DNA of 20,001 nucleotides from an uncultured Clostridia bacterium (GTDB taxonomy: Bacteria; Bacillota; Clostridia; Christensenellales; Aristaeellaceae). Under the pieces are notes generated by a model, which saw nothing but the letters and a program-made list of their open reading frames with translations, was not told the origin of the DNA and did no database searches. Below, piece by piece: positions 1-6,659 of this stretch. The DNA lies in the NCBI GenBank assembly GCA_947565865.1, contig CANOHT010000045.1:1-20001 (forward strand), written 5' to 3'. Position numbers and translations under genes: made by a program. Within the stretch, counting starts at the first letter, position 1. Each line of letters begins with the position of its first letter.

Positions 1-2
1 AT

Positions 3-92
3 AAGAAAATGTCCGCCAAAGGATGGTATTCCACGGAGACTGCCCAGCAGGAGAAGGTGCAGAAGGTGAAGAATCAGTTTGCGGGGATGTAA
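3..92 (+). CDS. C-terminal end of an unidentified protein (runs in from the left)
   Basis: An open frame enters from the left edge and stops with TAA at 90-92. It encodes a lysine- and glutamine-rich tail that ends in KVKNQFAGM. Only 29 residues are visible, so I cannot assign a family. It is followed within 45 bases by a strong hairpin terminator, as expected for a genuine gene end. Being next to a HEPN fragment and a dead HNH gene suggests that it belongs to the same accessory or phage-like island, but this is inference. Confidence 0.5.
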   Translation, partial: KKMSAKGWYSTETAQQEKVQKVKNQFAGM

Positions 93-132
93 GGTGGATT
101 TTGAATTGTATTAAATAGGCAGATGGGAAATG

Positions 133-176
133 CCGCGCTGACAGCTAGGGAGATGTCAGCGCGGTGTATTTTGTTT
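133..176 (+). terminator. Rho-independent terminator after the leftmost partial gene
   Basis: A perfect 11-bp inverted repeat (CCGCGCTGACA at 133-143, TGTCAGCGCGG at 154-164) with a 10-base loop is followed by a T-rich run (TGTATTTTGTTT). It lies 40 bases after the stop codon at 92. The stem is GC-rich and the tail U-rich, which fits intrinsic termination on the plus strand. Confidence 0.75.
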
Positions 177-198
177 CGGATTTTCTTAAACCGGATAA

Positions 199-627
199 AT
201 CGGAACTTTAATTTTGTCATTTAATCCCTTAATGAGATCAAGGCTTTTTGAACTTAGAAAATCTTTATCTACAGGAAATAATATTAAAGCAATGTTAGAT
301 AAACACAGAGAGCGCATAGAATGGCAAGTAAAGCGGTTATACCGAACGCGAAATATTGCTACGCATATAGGGCAAGAAATGTCATACAGTGGCGTCATAA
401 TTAATCATTTGCATAACTATTTTGACTTTGTCGTAAATTATATCCTTTGCAAATCTGAGAATGATGATTTCATCATTAGTGTACCTGTTTTAGTATTTGA
501 AGCTCAGAATGATAACAAAATCCATACAGAAATGATTAAAACGAACCAGGCACTATCTCAATCTAATTATATCTCATTTTTGTTTGGGCCAGATTGCCGC
601 TTAATGAATTATGAATTTGAGTTCTAA
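199..627 (+). pseudogene. HEPN-like protein, C-terminal fragment
   Basis: The frame is open from 199 to the TAA at 625-627. Possible starts are TTG at 214 or ATG at 232, and neither has a recognisable ribosome site, so this is probably the tail of a larger gene. The residues around 340-366 read RLYRTRNIATHIG and contain the RN-x3-H (R-x4-H) signature of HEPN domains, flanked by helix-forming, charged segments. HEPN proteins are commonly RNases in toxin-antitoxin and anti-phage abortive systems, so RNase activity is the expected role if it were intact. Base composition is clearly AT-rich compared with the GC-rich chromosome to the right, which points to horizontal origin. The upstream part is missing: a stop (TAA, 196-198) and the terminator of the preceding gene lie immediately before it. 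A short stand-alone HEPN toxin is possible but less likely. Confidence 0.55.
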
Positions 628-639
628 TGGTTTGAAAGC

Positions 640-681
640 TATACAAGGTGGACCAATACTATATAAGGTCCACCTTGTATA
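640..681. terminator. 15-bp perfect inverted repeat between convergent fragments
   Basis: TATACAAGGTGGACC (640-654) and GGTCCACCTTGTATA (667-681) are perfect inverted copies around a 12-base AT-rich loop. The repeat lies 13 bases after the HEPN stop and 2 bases from the HNH stop on the other strand, so it most simply acts as a bidirectional terminator. The arm length and perfection would also suit a recombination or protein-binding site. Confidence 0.6.
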
Positions 682-683
682 AT

Positions 684-1352
684 TTATATATCACTCTTCC
701 TCCGATTGCACTCCCTGCACCGCATCTTGCAATTCTCAGGAACAGTCCTGCCGCCTCTACTCCAGGGCGTGATGTGGTCGGCGTCCATCTCATCAAAGTC
801 GTAGTGTACCTTGGCCTTCCCCGCCGCCTGACAGTCAGAGCAGATACCACCCTGGCGGTCATACGCCTCCCGCTTCTGGGCGGTGGTGAAGGCCCGGAGG
901 CTCAGATACTTTTCTTCCCCTGTGAGAACATAGGTATAGACGCCCTTCTTGCTTATTACTTCATCGTCAATCAGCAGCGCCTTAATCTGCCGTTTCAGAG
1001 AGTCCGGGTCAAGCTCCGCACCCTTGAAACGGTTGTAGAGCAAGCCCCACTCGATGCCTTTCATCTCTTTCGGCTTTTCCGGGAAGACCGCCATCACCTA
1101 TTCAATGTCCCGGCGGAAGTAAAGCCAAATCTGATTAGCGTTCTCTTCCTGCTGGTGGAGGGCCATGTATTCCTCAATAGCCCCCAGGCCGTCCCTGGCG
1201 GCGATCCACTCAATGGCTGTCTCCAGATACTCCTGCCGGATGGGGGAGCCGTTCACATAGTCCCTGGCGATACGGTAGGCCGTGCAGTTGGGCTCGGAAA
1301 AATAGAGCTTTGCGTCAGACAGCCACGGGCGGTATAAGAGGTGTTCCGCAAA
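684..1352 (-). pseudogene. HNH endonuclease (DUF262/HNH-type), broken: 5' truncated and amber stop
   Basis: On the minus strand one reading frame runs from about 1352 to the TAA at 684-686. It shows a conserved stretch (LYRPWLSDAKLYFSEPNC, then YVNGSPIRQEYLETAIEW) followed by EMKGIEWGLLYNRF and a C-terminal HNH nuclease module: CSDC near 780, DADHITPW, GG, then ENCKMRCRECNRRK. These features match the C-terminal half of DUF262-associated HNH endonucleases, which act as DNA nucleases in restriction-like or mobile-element settings. The frame is interrupted by TAG at 1098-1100, in a spot (DIE-stop-VMAVFPEKPKEMKG) where relatives usually carry Trp, as in INWV, so a TGG-to-TAG change is likely. 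A GTG follows the stop directly, but reinitiation there would give only the HNH part. The N-terminal half is absent because the frame joins the host membrane-protein gene near 1353-1380. Confidence 0.7.
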
Positions 1353-1504
1353 TCCTGGGGCGAGAGAACTTTGCCTGCTATGTTGAGACCCAGATTCATC
1401 AGCGTTTGATTGCCGACGGGCTGGAACATGCACAGGGCAACGCAAAGCACTCCTGCCGTGGCCAGCGCCAGCCCCGCTATCGCGAATATACGCCTTGGCG
1501 TCAT
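1353..1504 (-). pseudogene. Small membrane protein, truncated by the island junction
   Basis: ATG at 1504-1502 overlaps the stop of pdp as ATGA and is preceded by a strong GAGGAGGTGT ribosome site inside the pdp 3' end, so translational coupling is expected. The product begins with a basic MTPRR, then one hydrophobic span (IFAIAGLALATAGVLCVALCMF, residues 6-27), then a short segment ending KVLSPQ around 1355. After that the frame continues only into antisense-like residues of the HNH fragment and stops near 1253. The sensible part ends where HNH homology begins, so the gene seems cut off by the insertion. I do not recognise the family. It may still be made as a short fused peptide of 83 residues. 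Confidence 0.5.
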
Positions 1505-2841
1505 GGAGACACCTCCTCAGGGCGGCGCACACCGTCCGCCGTGACCATGGCATGCCACATAGGCGGCGGCGCTACCAGCTCGTCCGCAAAGGTGATCGCC
1601 TCTCGAATGGCTGCTTCCGCCCGATATGCGTCGGCCTCACTGCGAGCATGGAGTACACACAGCGTGTCCTCTGGCTTCACCTGGTCGCCAATGCGCACCG
1701 GAAGCACGAAGCCTACCGCAGGGTCGATGACGTCCTCCTTGCGCAGCCGCCCAGCGCCCATGGCCTGAGCCGCCATACCCAGCGTGGTGGTGTCCATGGC
1801 TGCCACGAATCCCTTCCGGCCAGCCGTCACCCGGCGTATCACCCTCGCCTGAGGCAGCCTGGACACGTCGTCACATACGGCGGGGTCGCCGCCCTGAGCC
1901 TCGATCATCTGCCGGAGCTTCCGCAGGCCTTCACCGGATGCCATGGCCGCCTTCAGCATGGCTCGCCCCTCGTCCGGGGTGGAGGCGCGCCCTGCCAGCA
2001 CCAGCATGTGGCTGCCCAGCAGCAGCGAGACCTCCAGCAGCGCGCCGCCGGTGCGCCCCGCAAGCACGTCAATGGCGTCCTTGATCTCCAGGGCGTTGCC
2101 CACATGGGTGCCCAAGGGCTGCTCCATCCCCGTCACCAGGGCGGCCACGGGCTTGCCCGCCAGCGTACCGATGTCCACCATGGCCCGGGCCAGATCAATG
2201 GCGTCCTTCAGGGTTCGCATCAGCGCGCCGGAGCCAACCTTGACATCCAGCACGATGGCGTCCGCGCCGGAGGCCAGCTTCTTGCTCATGATAGAGGAGG
2301 CGATCAGCGGCAGGCTGTCCACGGTGGAGGTCACATCCCGCAGGGCGTAGAGCGTCTTGTCCGCCGGGGCCAGGGCGCCCGTCTGACCGATGACCGCCAG
2401 CCCGATCTCCCGGACCTGTCGGATGAAGGCATCCTCCGTCAGCTCCACCGACAGCCCCGGAATGGCCTCTAACTTATCCAGCGTGCCGCCGGTATGGCCC
2501 AGTCCCCGGCCGCTCATTTTTGCTACCGGCGCGCCGCAGGCTGCCACCAGGGGCGCCAGCACCAGGGTGGCCGTGTCGCCCACGCCGCCGGTGGAGTGCT
2601 TATCCACCTTCACGCCCGGAATGGCTGAGAGGTCGGCCACGTCGCCGGAATCCCGCATGGCCAGGGTGAGGTCGGTGGTCTCCCGGGCGTCCATGCCCTT
2701 CAGGCGGATGGCCATGAGCATGGCCGCTAACTGATAATCCGGCACAGAGCGCTCCGCCGCGCCCCTGACGAAGTAGCGGATCTCCTCCGCCGTCAGCGCC
2801 TGCCCCAGCTTCTTCCGGGCAATGATCTCGACCATGTTCAT
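1501..2841 (-). CDS. pdp: Pyrimidine-nucleoside phosphorylase
   Basis: Phosphorolysis of thymidine, uridine and deoxyuridine to the free base and (deoxy)ribose-1-phosphate, in the cytosol, for nucleoside salvage. The 446-residue product has the thymidine/pyrimidine-nucleoside phosphorylase signature SGRGLGHTGGTLDKLE (residues 110-125) and the phosphate-binding KHSTGGVGD (81-89), and it has the family's usual length. I chose ATG 2841 (MNMVEII) because AAGGGGG lies 8 bases upstream. The longer open frame to 2934 has no ribosome site and would cross the -10 and -35 elements. A TTGCCT-17-TATACT promoter sits just before it. The 3' end overlaps the start of a truncated membrane-protein gene. deoA is the alternative name; in Bacillota the broad-specificity pdp type is usual. 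Its deoxyribose-phosphate partner deoC lies at 17270-18001. Confidence 0.95.
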   Translation of the reverse strand: MNMVEIIARKKLGQALTAEEIRYFVRGAAERSVPDYQLAAMLMAIRLKGMDARETTDLTLAMRDSGDVADLSAIPGVKVDKHSTGGVGDTATLVLAPLVAACGAPVAKMSGRGLGHTGGTLDKLEAIPGLSVELTEDAFIRQVREIGLAVIGQTGALAPADKTLYALRDVTSTVDSLPLIASSIMSKKLASGADAIVLDVKVGSGALMRTLKDAIDLARAMVDIGTLAGKPVAALVTGMEQPLGTHVGNALEIKDAIDVLAGRTGGALLEVSLLLGSHMLVLAGRASTPDEGRAMLKAAMASGEGLRKLRQMIEAQGGDPAVCDDVSRLPQARVIRRVTAGRKGFVAAMDTTTLGMAAQAMGAGRLRKEDVIDPAVGFVLPVRIGDQVKPEDTLCVLHARSEADAYRAEAAIREAITFADELVAPPPMWHAMVTADGVRRPEEVSP

Positions 2842-2872
2842 TCGCTCAGCCCCCTTGCGTTTGATGATATTC

Positions 2873-2901
2873 AGTATACCATGACAGGGCCCGTCAGGCA
2901 A
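2873..2901 (-). promoter_or_regulatory. Sigma-A promoter of pdp
   Basis: On the minus strand TTGCCT (2901-2896) is separated by 17 bases from TATACT (2878-2873). This gives a leader of roughly 25-30 bases before the ATG at 2841. Both hexamers match the consensus at four or five of six positions. Confidence 0.75.
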
Positions 2902-2950
2902 CAAAAACAGGCGGCACGATCCGTCTTGAATCATGCCGCCGGAAATTCTT

Positions 2951-3137
2951 CGGGAGGTGTCGGAGGGACCGCAGACCCTCTGACTTCCATTCGTATCCGC
3001 CGGGTCTCCCGGCGGGGCGGGTCTCTGATTTCGCCAGAAATCGCTTCCTTACACGACTGAACGACCGGGAGAACGGCTTTGCCGTTCGACCAGTGAGGTC
3101 GTGCAAAACTCGTTCAAGTGGCTTTGCCACTTGAACG
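2951..3137 (+). repeat. Intergenic multi-hairpin repeat, copy A
   Basis: First of three related intergenic blocks (others at 4613-4777, inverted, and 7181-7382). It starts with GGGAGGTGTCGGAGGG and carries consecutive hairpins: GAGGG/CCCTC, CCGCCGGG-TCT-CCCGGCGG, GATTTC-GCCA-GAAATC, GAACGGC-TTT-GCCGTTC inside an outer CACGAC/GTCGTG pair, and finally CGTTCAAGTGGC-TTT-GCCACTTGAACG. A 23-base stretch at 3035-3057 is identical in copy C (7264-7286). It fills the gap between the pdp promoter and the glyS stop. Weak open frames across it are not credible genes. Confidence 0.8.
3105..3137 (-). terminator. Probable terminator of glyS (last hairpin of repeat copy A)
   Basis: Read on the minus strand, a 12-bp stem (3137-3126 with 3122-3111, three-base loop) is followed by GAGTTTTG, a short U tract. 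It begins 14 bases after the glyS stop. A second small hairpin, GACCCC/GGGGTC (3137-3153), contains the first bases of the stop codon itself. The U run is only four long, so efficiency is uncertain. Confidence 0.5.
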
Positions 3138-3151
3138 ACCCCCGTCAGGGG

Positions 3152-4531
3152 TCAGAATGCCATCCGATCCTCAATGTACTTGCGCAGGTCGGCAATCGCC
3201 ACGCGCTCCTGCTGCATGGTGTCGCGGTCGCGGACGGTGACGGTGCCGGTGGCCTCGGTGTCAAAGTCCACGCAGACGGCATAGGGCGTACCGATCTCGT
3301 CCTGACGGCGGTAGCGCTTGCCGATGGAGCCGGTCTCATCATAATCCGCGGCGAAATACTTCGCCAGCTCGGCATGGATCTCGCTGGCCAGGCCGCCCAG
3401 CTTGTTCTTCTGAAGCGGCAGCACCGCGCACTTGAAGGGCGCCAGGGCCGGATGCAGGTGCAGCACGTTGCGCACGTCGCCGCCTTCCAGCTCCTGCTCC
3501 TCATAAGCATTGCACAGGAAGGCCAGCACCGCGCGATCCACGCCCAGGGAGGGCTCGATGCAGTAGGGAATGAAGCGCTCGTTGGTCACGGGATCCAGGT
3601 ATTCCATGGACTTGCCGGAGTGCTCCTGATGCTGGGTCAGGTCGTAATCCGTACGGTCGGCAATGCCCCACAGTTCGCCCCAGCCAAAGGGGAACAGGAA
3701 CTCGAAGTCCGTGGTGGCTTTCGAATAAAACGCCAGCTTCTCCGGCTCGTGATCCCGCAGACGCAGGCTTTCCTCCTTGATGCCCAGCTTCAGCAGCCAG
3801 TCGCGGCAGAAACTGCGCCAGTAATTGAACCATTCCAGGTCTTCGCCGGGCTTGCAGAAGAATTCCAGCTCCATCTGCTCAAACTCGCGCACCCGGAAAA
3901 TGAAGTTGCCGGGGGTGATCTCGTTGCGGAAGGACTTGCCGATCTGCGCGATGCCGGCGGGGAGCTTCTTCCGGGTGGTGCGCATAACGTTCTGGAAATT
4001 GACGAAGATACCCTGGGCCGTCTCCGGGCGCAGGTAGATCTCGCTGGCGGTGGACTCGTTCACGCCGGAATGGGTCTTGAACATCAGGTTGAACTGGCGG
4101 ATGCCGGTGAAGTCCTTCTTGCCGCACACGGGGCACTTGATGTCATGCTCGGCGATGTAGGTTTCAAGCTCCGCGTTGGTCCAGCCGTCACCGGTTTCCT
4201 CGCCGCCTGTGAAGTCCTCGATCAGCTTGTCGGCGCGGAAGCGGGCCTTGCAGGCCTTGCAGTCCATCAGCGGGTCGTTGAAGCCGCCCACATGGCCGGA
4301 GGCCACCCACACCTCGCGGTTCATCAGGATGGCGCAGTCCAGGCCCGTATTGTACTTGCTTTCCTGGACAAACTTCTGCCACCAGGCCTTCTTCACATTG
4401 TTCTTGAATTCCACGCCCAGGGGGCCGTAATCCCAGGTGTTAGCCAGGCCGCCGTAGATTTCGGAGCCCGAAAAAATAAAGCCGCGGTTCTTGCACAGCG
4501 CCACCAGCTTGTCCATCGTCAGTTCCGCCAT
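3152..4531 (-). CDS. glyS: Glycyl-tRNA synthetase (single-chain, class II)
   Basis: Charges tRNA-Gly with glycine using ATP; cytosolic homodimer of the eukaryote/Gram-positive type (also called glyQS). The 459-residue product opens with the catalytic-domain motif GFIFSGSEIYGGLANTWDYGP. It has two CxxC pairs (CKAC and CPVCGKKD) in the insertion, class II motif 2 (GKSFRNEITPGNF, REFEQME), and a C-terminal GVDRAVLAFL motif 3, followed by an anticodon-binding domain. The start at 4531 (MAELTMDK) is preferred because GGGAGG lies 9 bases upstream. Upstream in-frame ATGs at 4540 and 4552 sit on or before that site. The promoter is only about 30 bases away, so there is no room for the T-box leader that often controls this gene in Bacillota. 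Confidence 0.96.
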   Translation of the reverse strand: MAELTMDKLVALCKNRGFIFSGSEIYGGLANTWDYGPLGVEFKNNVKKAWWQKFVQESKYNTGLDCAILMNREVWVASGHVGGFNDPLMDCKACKARFRADKLIEDFTGGEETGDGWTNAELETYIAEHDIKCPVCGKKDFTGIRQFNLMFKTHSGVNESTASEIYLRPETAQGIFVNFQNVMRTTRKKLPAGIAQIGKSFRNEITPGNFIFRVREFEQMELEFFCKPGEDLEWFNYWRSFCRDWLLKLGIKEESLRLRDHEPEKLAFYSKATTDFEFLFPFGWGELWGIADRTDYDLTQHQEHSGKSMEYLDPVTNERFIPYCIEPSLGVDRAVLAFLCNAYEEQELEGGDVRNVLHLHPALAPFKCAVLPLQKNKLGGLASEIHAELAKYFAADYDETGSIGKRYRRQDEIGTPYAVCVDFDTEATGTVTVRDRDTMQQERVAIADLRKYIEDRMAF

Positions 4532-4565
4532 CGGTTTCATCCTCCCATTCATTGGTTACCCCTGT

Positions 4566-4594
4566 ATCATAGGAGGAAAAGCCCGATTTGTCAA
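4566..4594 (-). promoter_or_regulatory. Sigma-A promoter of glyS
   Basis: On the minus strand a perfect TTGACA (4594-4589), a 17-base spacer and TATGAT (4571-4566) precede the gene. The predicted start of transcription is near 4559, so the leader is about 28 bases. Repeat copy B ends about 18 bases upstream of the -35. Confidence 0.85.
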
Positions 4595-4612
4595 GGGAGA
4601 ATCAAAGAAGTC

Positions 4613-4777
4613 AAACAAGTGGCTGCGGCCACTTGCTTGAGGGGGAGGAGGCCGCCTGCGGGCGGCGCAAATTTGCCAGGTATTTTCGCGCCGGAAGCGA
4701 GAAAGACCTGCCCTGCCGACAAAGCCGGCGGATACGAATAGAAGTCAGAGAGCCTGCGGCCCCTCCGACACCTCCCG
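4613..4777 (-). repeat. Intergenic multi-hairpin repeat, copy B (inverted)
   Basis: Read on the minus strand from 4777, the first 50 or so bases match copy A with only a few differences (GGGAGGTGTCGGAGGGG, then GACTTCTATTCGTATCCG). Hairpins follow in the same order as in the other copies: CCGCCGGC-TTT-GTCGGCAG, TTTCTCGC/GCGCGAAA, GCCGCC-CGCA-GGCGGC and AAGTGGC-CGCA-GCCACTT. The part that is identical between A and C (CAGAAATCGC...) is absent. The copy lies between the divergent glyS and GNAT genes, upstream of the glyS promoter, so here it cannot be a simple 3' terminator of glyS. Confidence 0.75.
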
Positions 4778-4828
4778 GTGGATTTACCCCTGCTGGGCCC
4801 TCCGCCGCTTTCTTTTCCACGGCGGATG

Positions 4829-4837
4829 TGCTATACT
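4829..4837 (+). promoter_or_regulatory. Extended -10 promoter of the GNAT-rsmA-dut-gtrA operon
   Basis: TGC directly followed by TATACT (4832-4837) forms an extended -10 element. It lies about 30 bases before the GNAT start codon. No good -35 is seen at the expected distance (TTTCTT at 4809-4814), which extended -10 promoters tolerate. Confidence 0.55.
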
Positions 4838-4867
4838 GCAGGGGATATGAGAAAGGAGGCCGTACCG

Positions 4868-5302
4868 ATGCTGCGCTTGGAACCCATTACCCCCGACAAC
4901 TGGCGGGAACCCCTGTGCGTCCGGGAAGATCAGCGGCATTATGTGGCCCAGGGCGCCGGACTGCTGGCCCGGGCATATGCCTATCGGGAGCGGAGCAGCG
5001 AGGCCCGGCAGATTGTGGCGGACGGCGTCCCGGTGGGCATGGTGCTGTGGCATGACTGGCCCGAGGGCCGGTGCTATATCCTCAGCCAGCTGTATATCGA
5101 CCAGCGCTATCAGGGGCGGGGCTATGGACGGGAGGCCAGTCTGCTCGTGCTGGAAGCCATGCGGAAGGACGGCCGGTACAGCCGGTGCGAGCTGTGCTAT
5201 GTGGCGGGCGACGAGCCTGCCCGGCGGCTCTATGAAAGCCTGGGCTTCCGAACCACCGGGGACGATGATGATGACGAAATCGTCATGGCGCTGACGCTGT
5301 GA
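4868..5302 (+). CDS. GNAT-family N-acetyltransferase (spermidine/diamine-type)
   Basis: Probably transfers an acetyl group from acetyl-CoA to a small amine. The 144-residue product shows the layout of the BltD/PaiA-like polyamine acetyltransferases: LEPITPDNWREPL at the N-terminus, a central GMVLWHDW strand, then LYIDQRYQGRGYGREA, the acetyl-CoA pyrophosphate-binding loop (Q/R-x-x-G-x-G/A), and the closing YESLGFRTTGD. AAAGGAGG lies 8 bases before ATG 4868; an earlier in-frame ATG lacks a good site. It is the first gene of an operon, 16 bases ahead of rsmA, which suggests co-transcription but not a shared job. The run of five aspartates near the C-terminus is unusual but lies next to a family-typical DE(I/V)VM end. 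The substrate cannot be told from sequence. Confidence 0.85.
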   Translation: MLRLEPITPDNWREPLCVREDQRHYVAQGAGLLARAYAYRERSSEARQIVADGVPVGMVLWHDWPEGRCYILSQLYIDQRYQGRGYGREASLLVLEAMRKDGRYSRCELCYVAGDEPARRLYESLGFRTTGDDDDDEIVMALTL

Positions 5303-5318
5303 GCAAGAAAGGAAAACC

Positions 5319-6167
5319 ATGAGCAAGACCAAGGAACGTATTCGGGACAGCCAGCTGCGCTACAAGCAGGGGCTGGGCCAGAATTTCATCTATGATGAGG
5401 AGCTGCTGAAGGCCCTGGTGGATCTGTCCCAGGTGACGCCGGAGGATGACGTGCTGGAGGTCGGGCCGGGGGCGGGCAGCATGACGAAATACCTGTGCCG
5501 GCAGGCCCATCATGTGCTGTCGGTGGAATTGGACGAGCGGCTGATTCCGCTGCTGAACGCCTATATGGAAGGCTATGACAACTTCACCCTGCTTCAGGGG
5601 GACATCATGGCGCTGAACCTCGCGCAGATTACCGCCCCGCTGCGCAGGCCGCTGTCCGTGGTGGCGAACATCCCTTACTATATTACAACGCCTCTCATCA
5701 CCCTGCTGCTGACCTGCGGACTGCCGCTGCGGCGGCTGGCGCTGATGGTGCAGCGGGAGGTGGCGGACAAGATGCTCGCCCGTCCCGGCACGGACGCCTG
5801 GGGCCCGCTGGCTATCCGCTGCCAGTATTTTTGCGAGCCTTATCTGGCCATGGAAGTACCCGCTGGGTGCTTCACGCCGCCCCCTAAGGTGGACAGCGCC
5901 TTTGTGGTGCTGCCCATGAGGGAGCGTCCGGCGGTGGAGGTGCGCAGTGAGGCGGACTTTTTCCGGGTGGCCGCCGCCGCCTTCGCCCTTCGCCGGAAGA
6001 CCATGGTCAACAACCTCTGCGCCACCTTCCGTCTGGAGAGACAGGAGGCTGCCGCACTGATGGACGCCGCCGGGCTGGACGAGAAGCTGCGGGGAGAAAA
6101 GCTGACTCTGGCGGAGTTGGCCCGCCTGACCGACGCCTATACCGCCCTTAAGGAGGACAAGCCATGA
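5319..6167 (+). CDS. rsmA: 16S rRNA (adenine1518/1519-N6)-dimethyltransferase
   Basis: SAM-dependent dimethylation of two adenines in the 3' hairpin of 16S rRNA during small-subunit maturation (KsgA). The 282-residue protein has the family's N-terminal GLGQNF (18-23), motif I EVGPGAGSMT (47-56), acidic VELD (69-72), GDIM (94-97), and the catalytic NIPYY (117-121), followed by the usual C-terminal FALRRKTMVNNL. ATG 5319 has AAGGAAAACC just upstream. Its stop overlaps the dut start as ATGA, so translation is coupled. In many Bacillota rsmA sits near rnmV and ispE; here it is with a GNAT gene and dut. Confidence 0.96.
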   Translation: MSKTKERIRDSQLRYKQGLGQNFIYDEELLKALVDLSQVTPEDDVLEVGPGAGSMTKYLCRQAHHVLSVELDERLIPLLNAYMEGYDNFTLLQGDIMALNLAQITAPLRRPLSVVANIPYYITTPLITLLLTCGLPLRRLALMVQREVADKMLARPGTDAWGPLAIRCQYFCEPYLAMEVPAGCFTPPPKVDSAFVVLPMRERPAVEVRSEADFFRVAAAAFALRRKTMVNNLCATFRLERQEAAALMDAAGLDEKLRGEKLTLAELARLTDAYTALKEDKP

Positions 6168-6643
6168 CCATTGCCCGCTTTGAGCGCGTCTCTTTATCCC
6201 GCTACCAGGAGGCTCTGGAAGGCCGCCCCGGCCTGAATCATGCCGCGCTTCCCCTGCCTTGCCGGGCCACGGAAGGCAGCGCCGGATACGATTTCGTCAG
6301 CCCGGTGGACATCGTCCTGTCCCCGGGGGAGGCCGCGACCATTCCCACGGGCATCCGTGCGCGGATGGAGCCGGGCTGGGTGCTGCTGCTCTTTCCCCGA
6401 AGCTCCATGGGCTTCCGCCATCAGCTGCGGCTGGCCAACACCACGGGCGTCATCGACAGTGATTATTATCACGCCGACAATGAGGGGCACATCCTGGTGC
6501 GGGTGGTCAACGGCGGGGATCATCCGATGACCATCAGCCGGGGCGAACGCTTCTGCCAGGGGGTCTTTCTTCCCTACGGACTGGCGGAGGAGCAGGACGC
6601 CCCGGATAAACGCCGCGGGGGCTTTGGCTCCACCGGGCGATGA
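6164..6643 (+). CDS. dut: dUTP diphosphatase
   Basis: Hydrolyses dUTP to dUMP and pyrophosphate, keeping uracil out of DNA and feeding dTMP synthesis; homotrimer. All five dUTPase motifs are visible in the 159-residue product: SAGYDF (39-44), PRSSMG (78-83), GVIDSDYY (95-102), GERFCQ (127-132; usually G-x-R-x-AQ) and the C-terminal RGGFGSTG lid (151-158). The start codon overlaps the rsmA stop (ATGA). An N-terminal extension of about 25 residues precedes the first strand. gtrA follows after 16 bases. Confidence 0.95.
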   Translation: MTIARFERVSLSRYQEALEGRPGLNHAALPLPCRATEGSAGYDFVSPVDIVLSPGEAATIPTGIRARMEPGWVLLLFPRSSMGFRHQLRLANTTGVIDSDYYHADNEGHILVRVVNGGDHPMTISRGERFCQGVFLPYGLAEEQDAPDKRRGGFGSTGR

Positions 6644-6659
6644 CAGAAAGGAAATCCAT

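Noticed and set aside
648..1337. 229-codon plus-strand frame over the HNH remnant
   Set aside because: The minus strand carries recognisable HNH motifs; the plus frame has no family-like sequence and starts in the inverted repeat.
4532..4612. T-box or other riboswitch upstream of glyS
   Set aside because: The promoter sits directly before the gene and leaves too little leader.
3101..4741. A 546-codon open frame on the plus strand
   Set aside because: It is the antisense of glyS, whose minus-strand product is unmistakable; high GC keeps antisense frames open. No ribosome site or known family.
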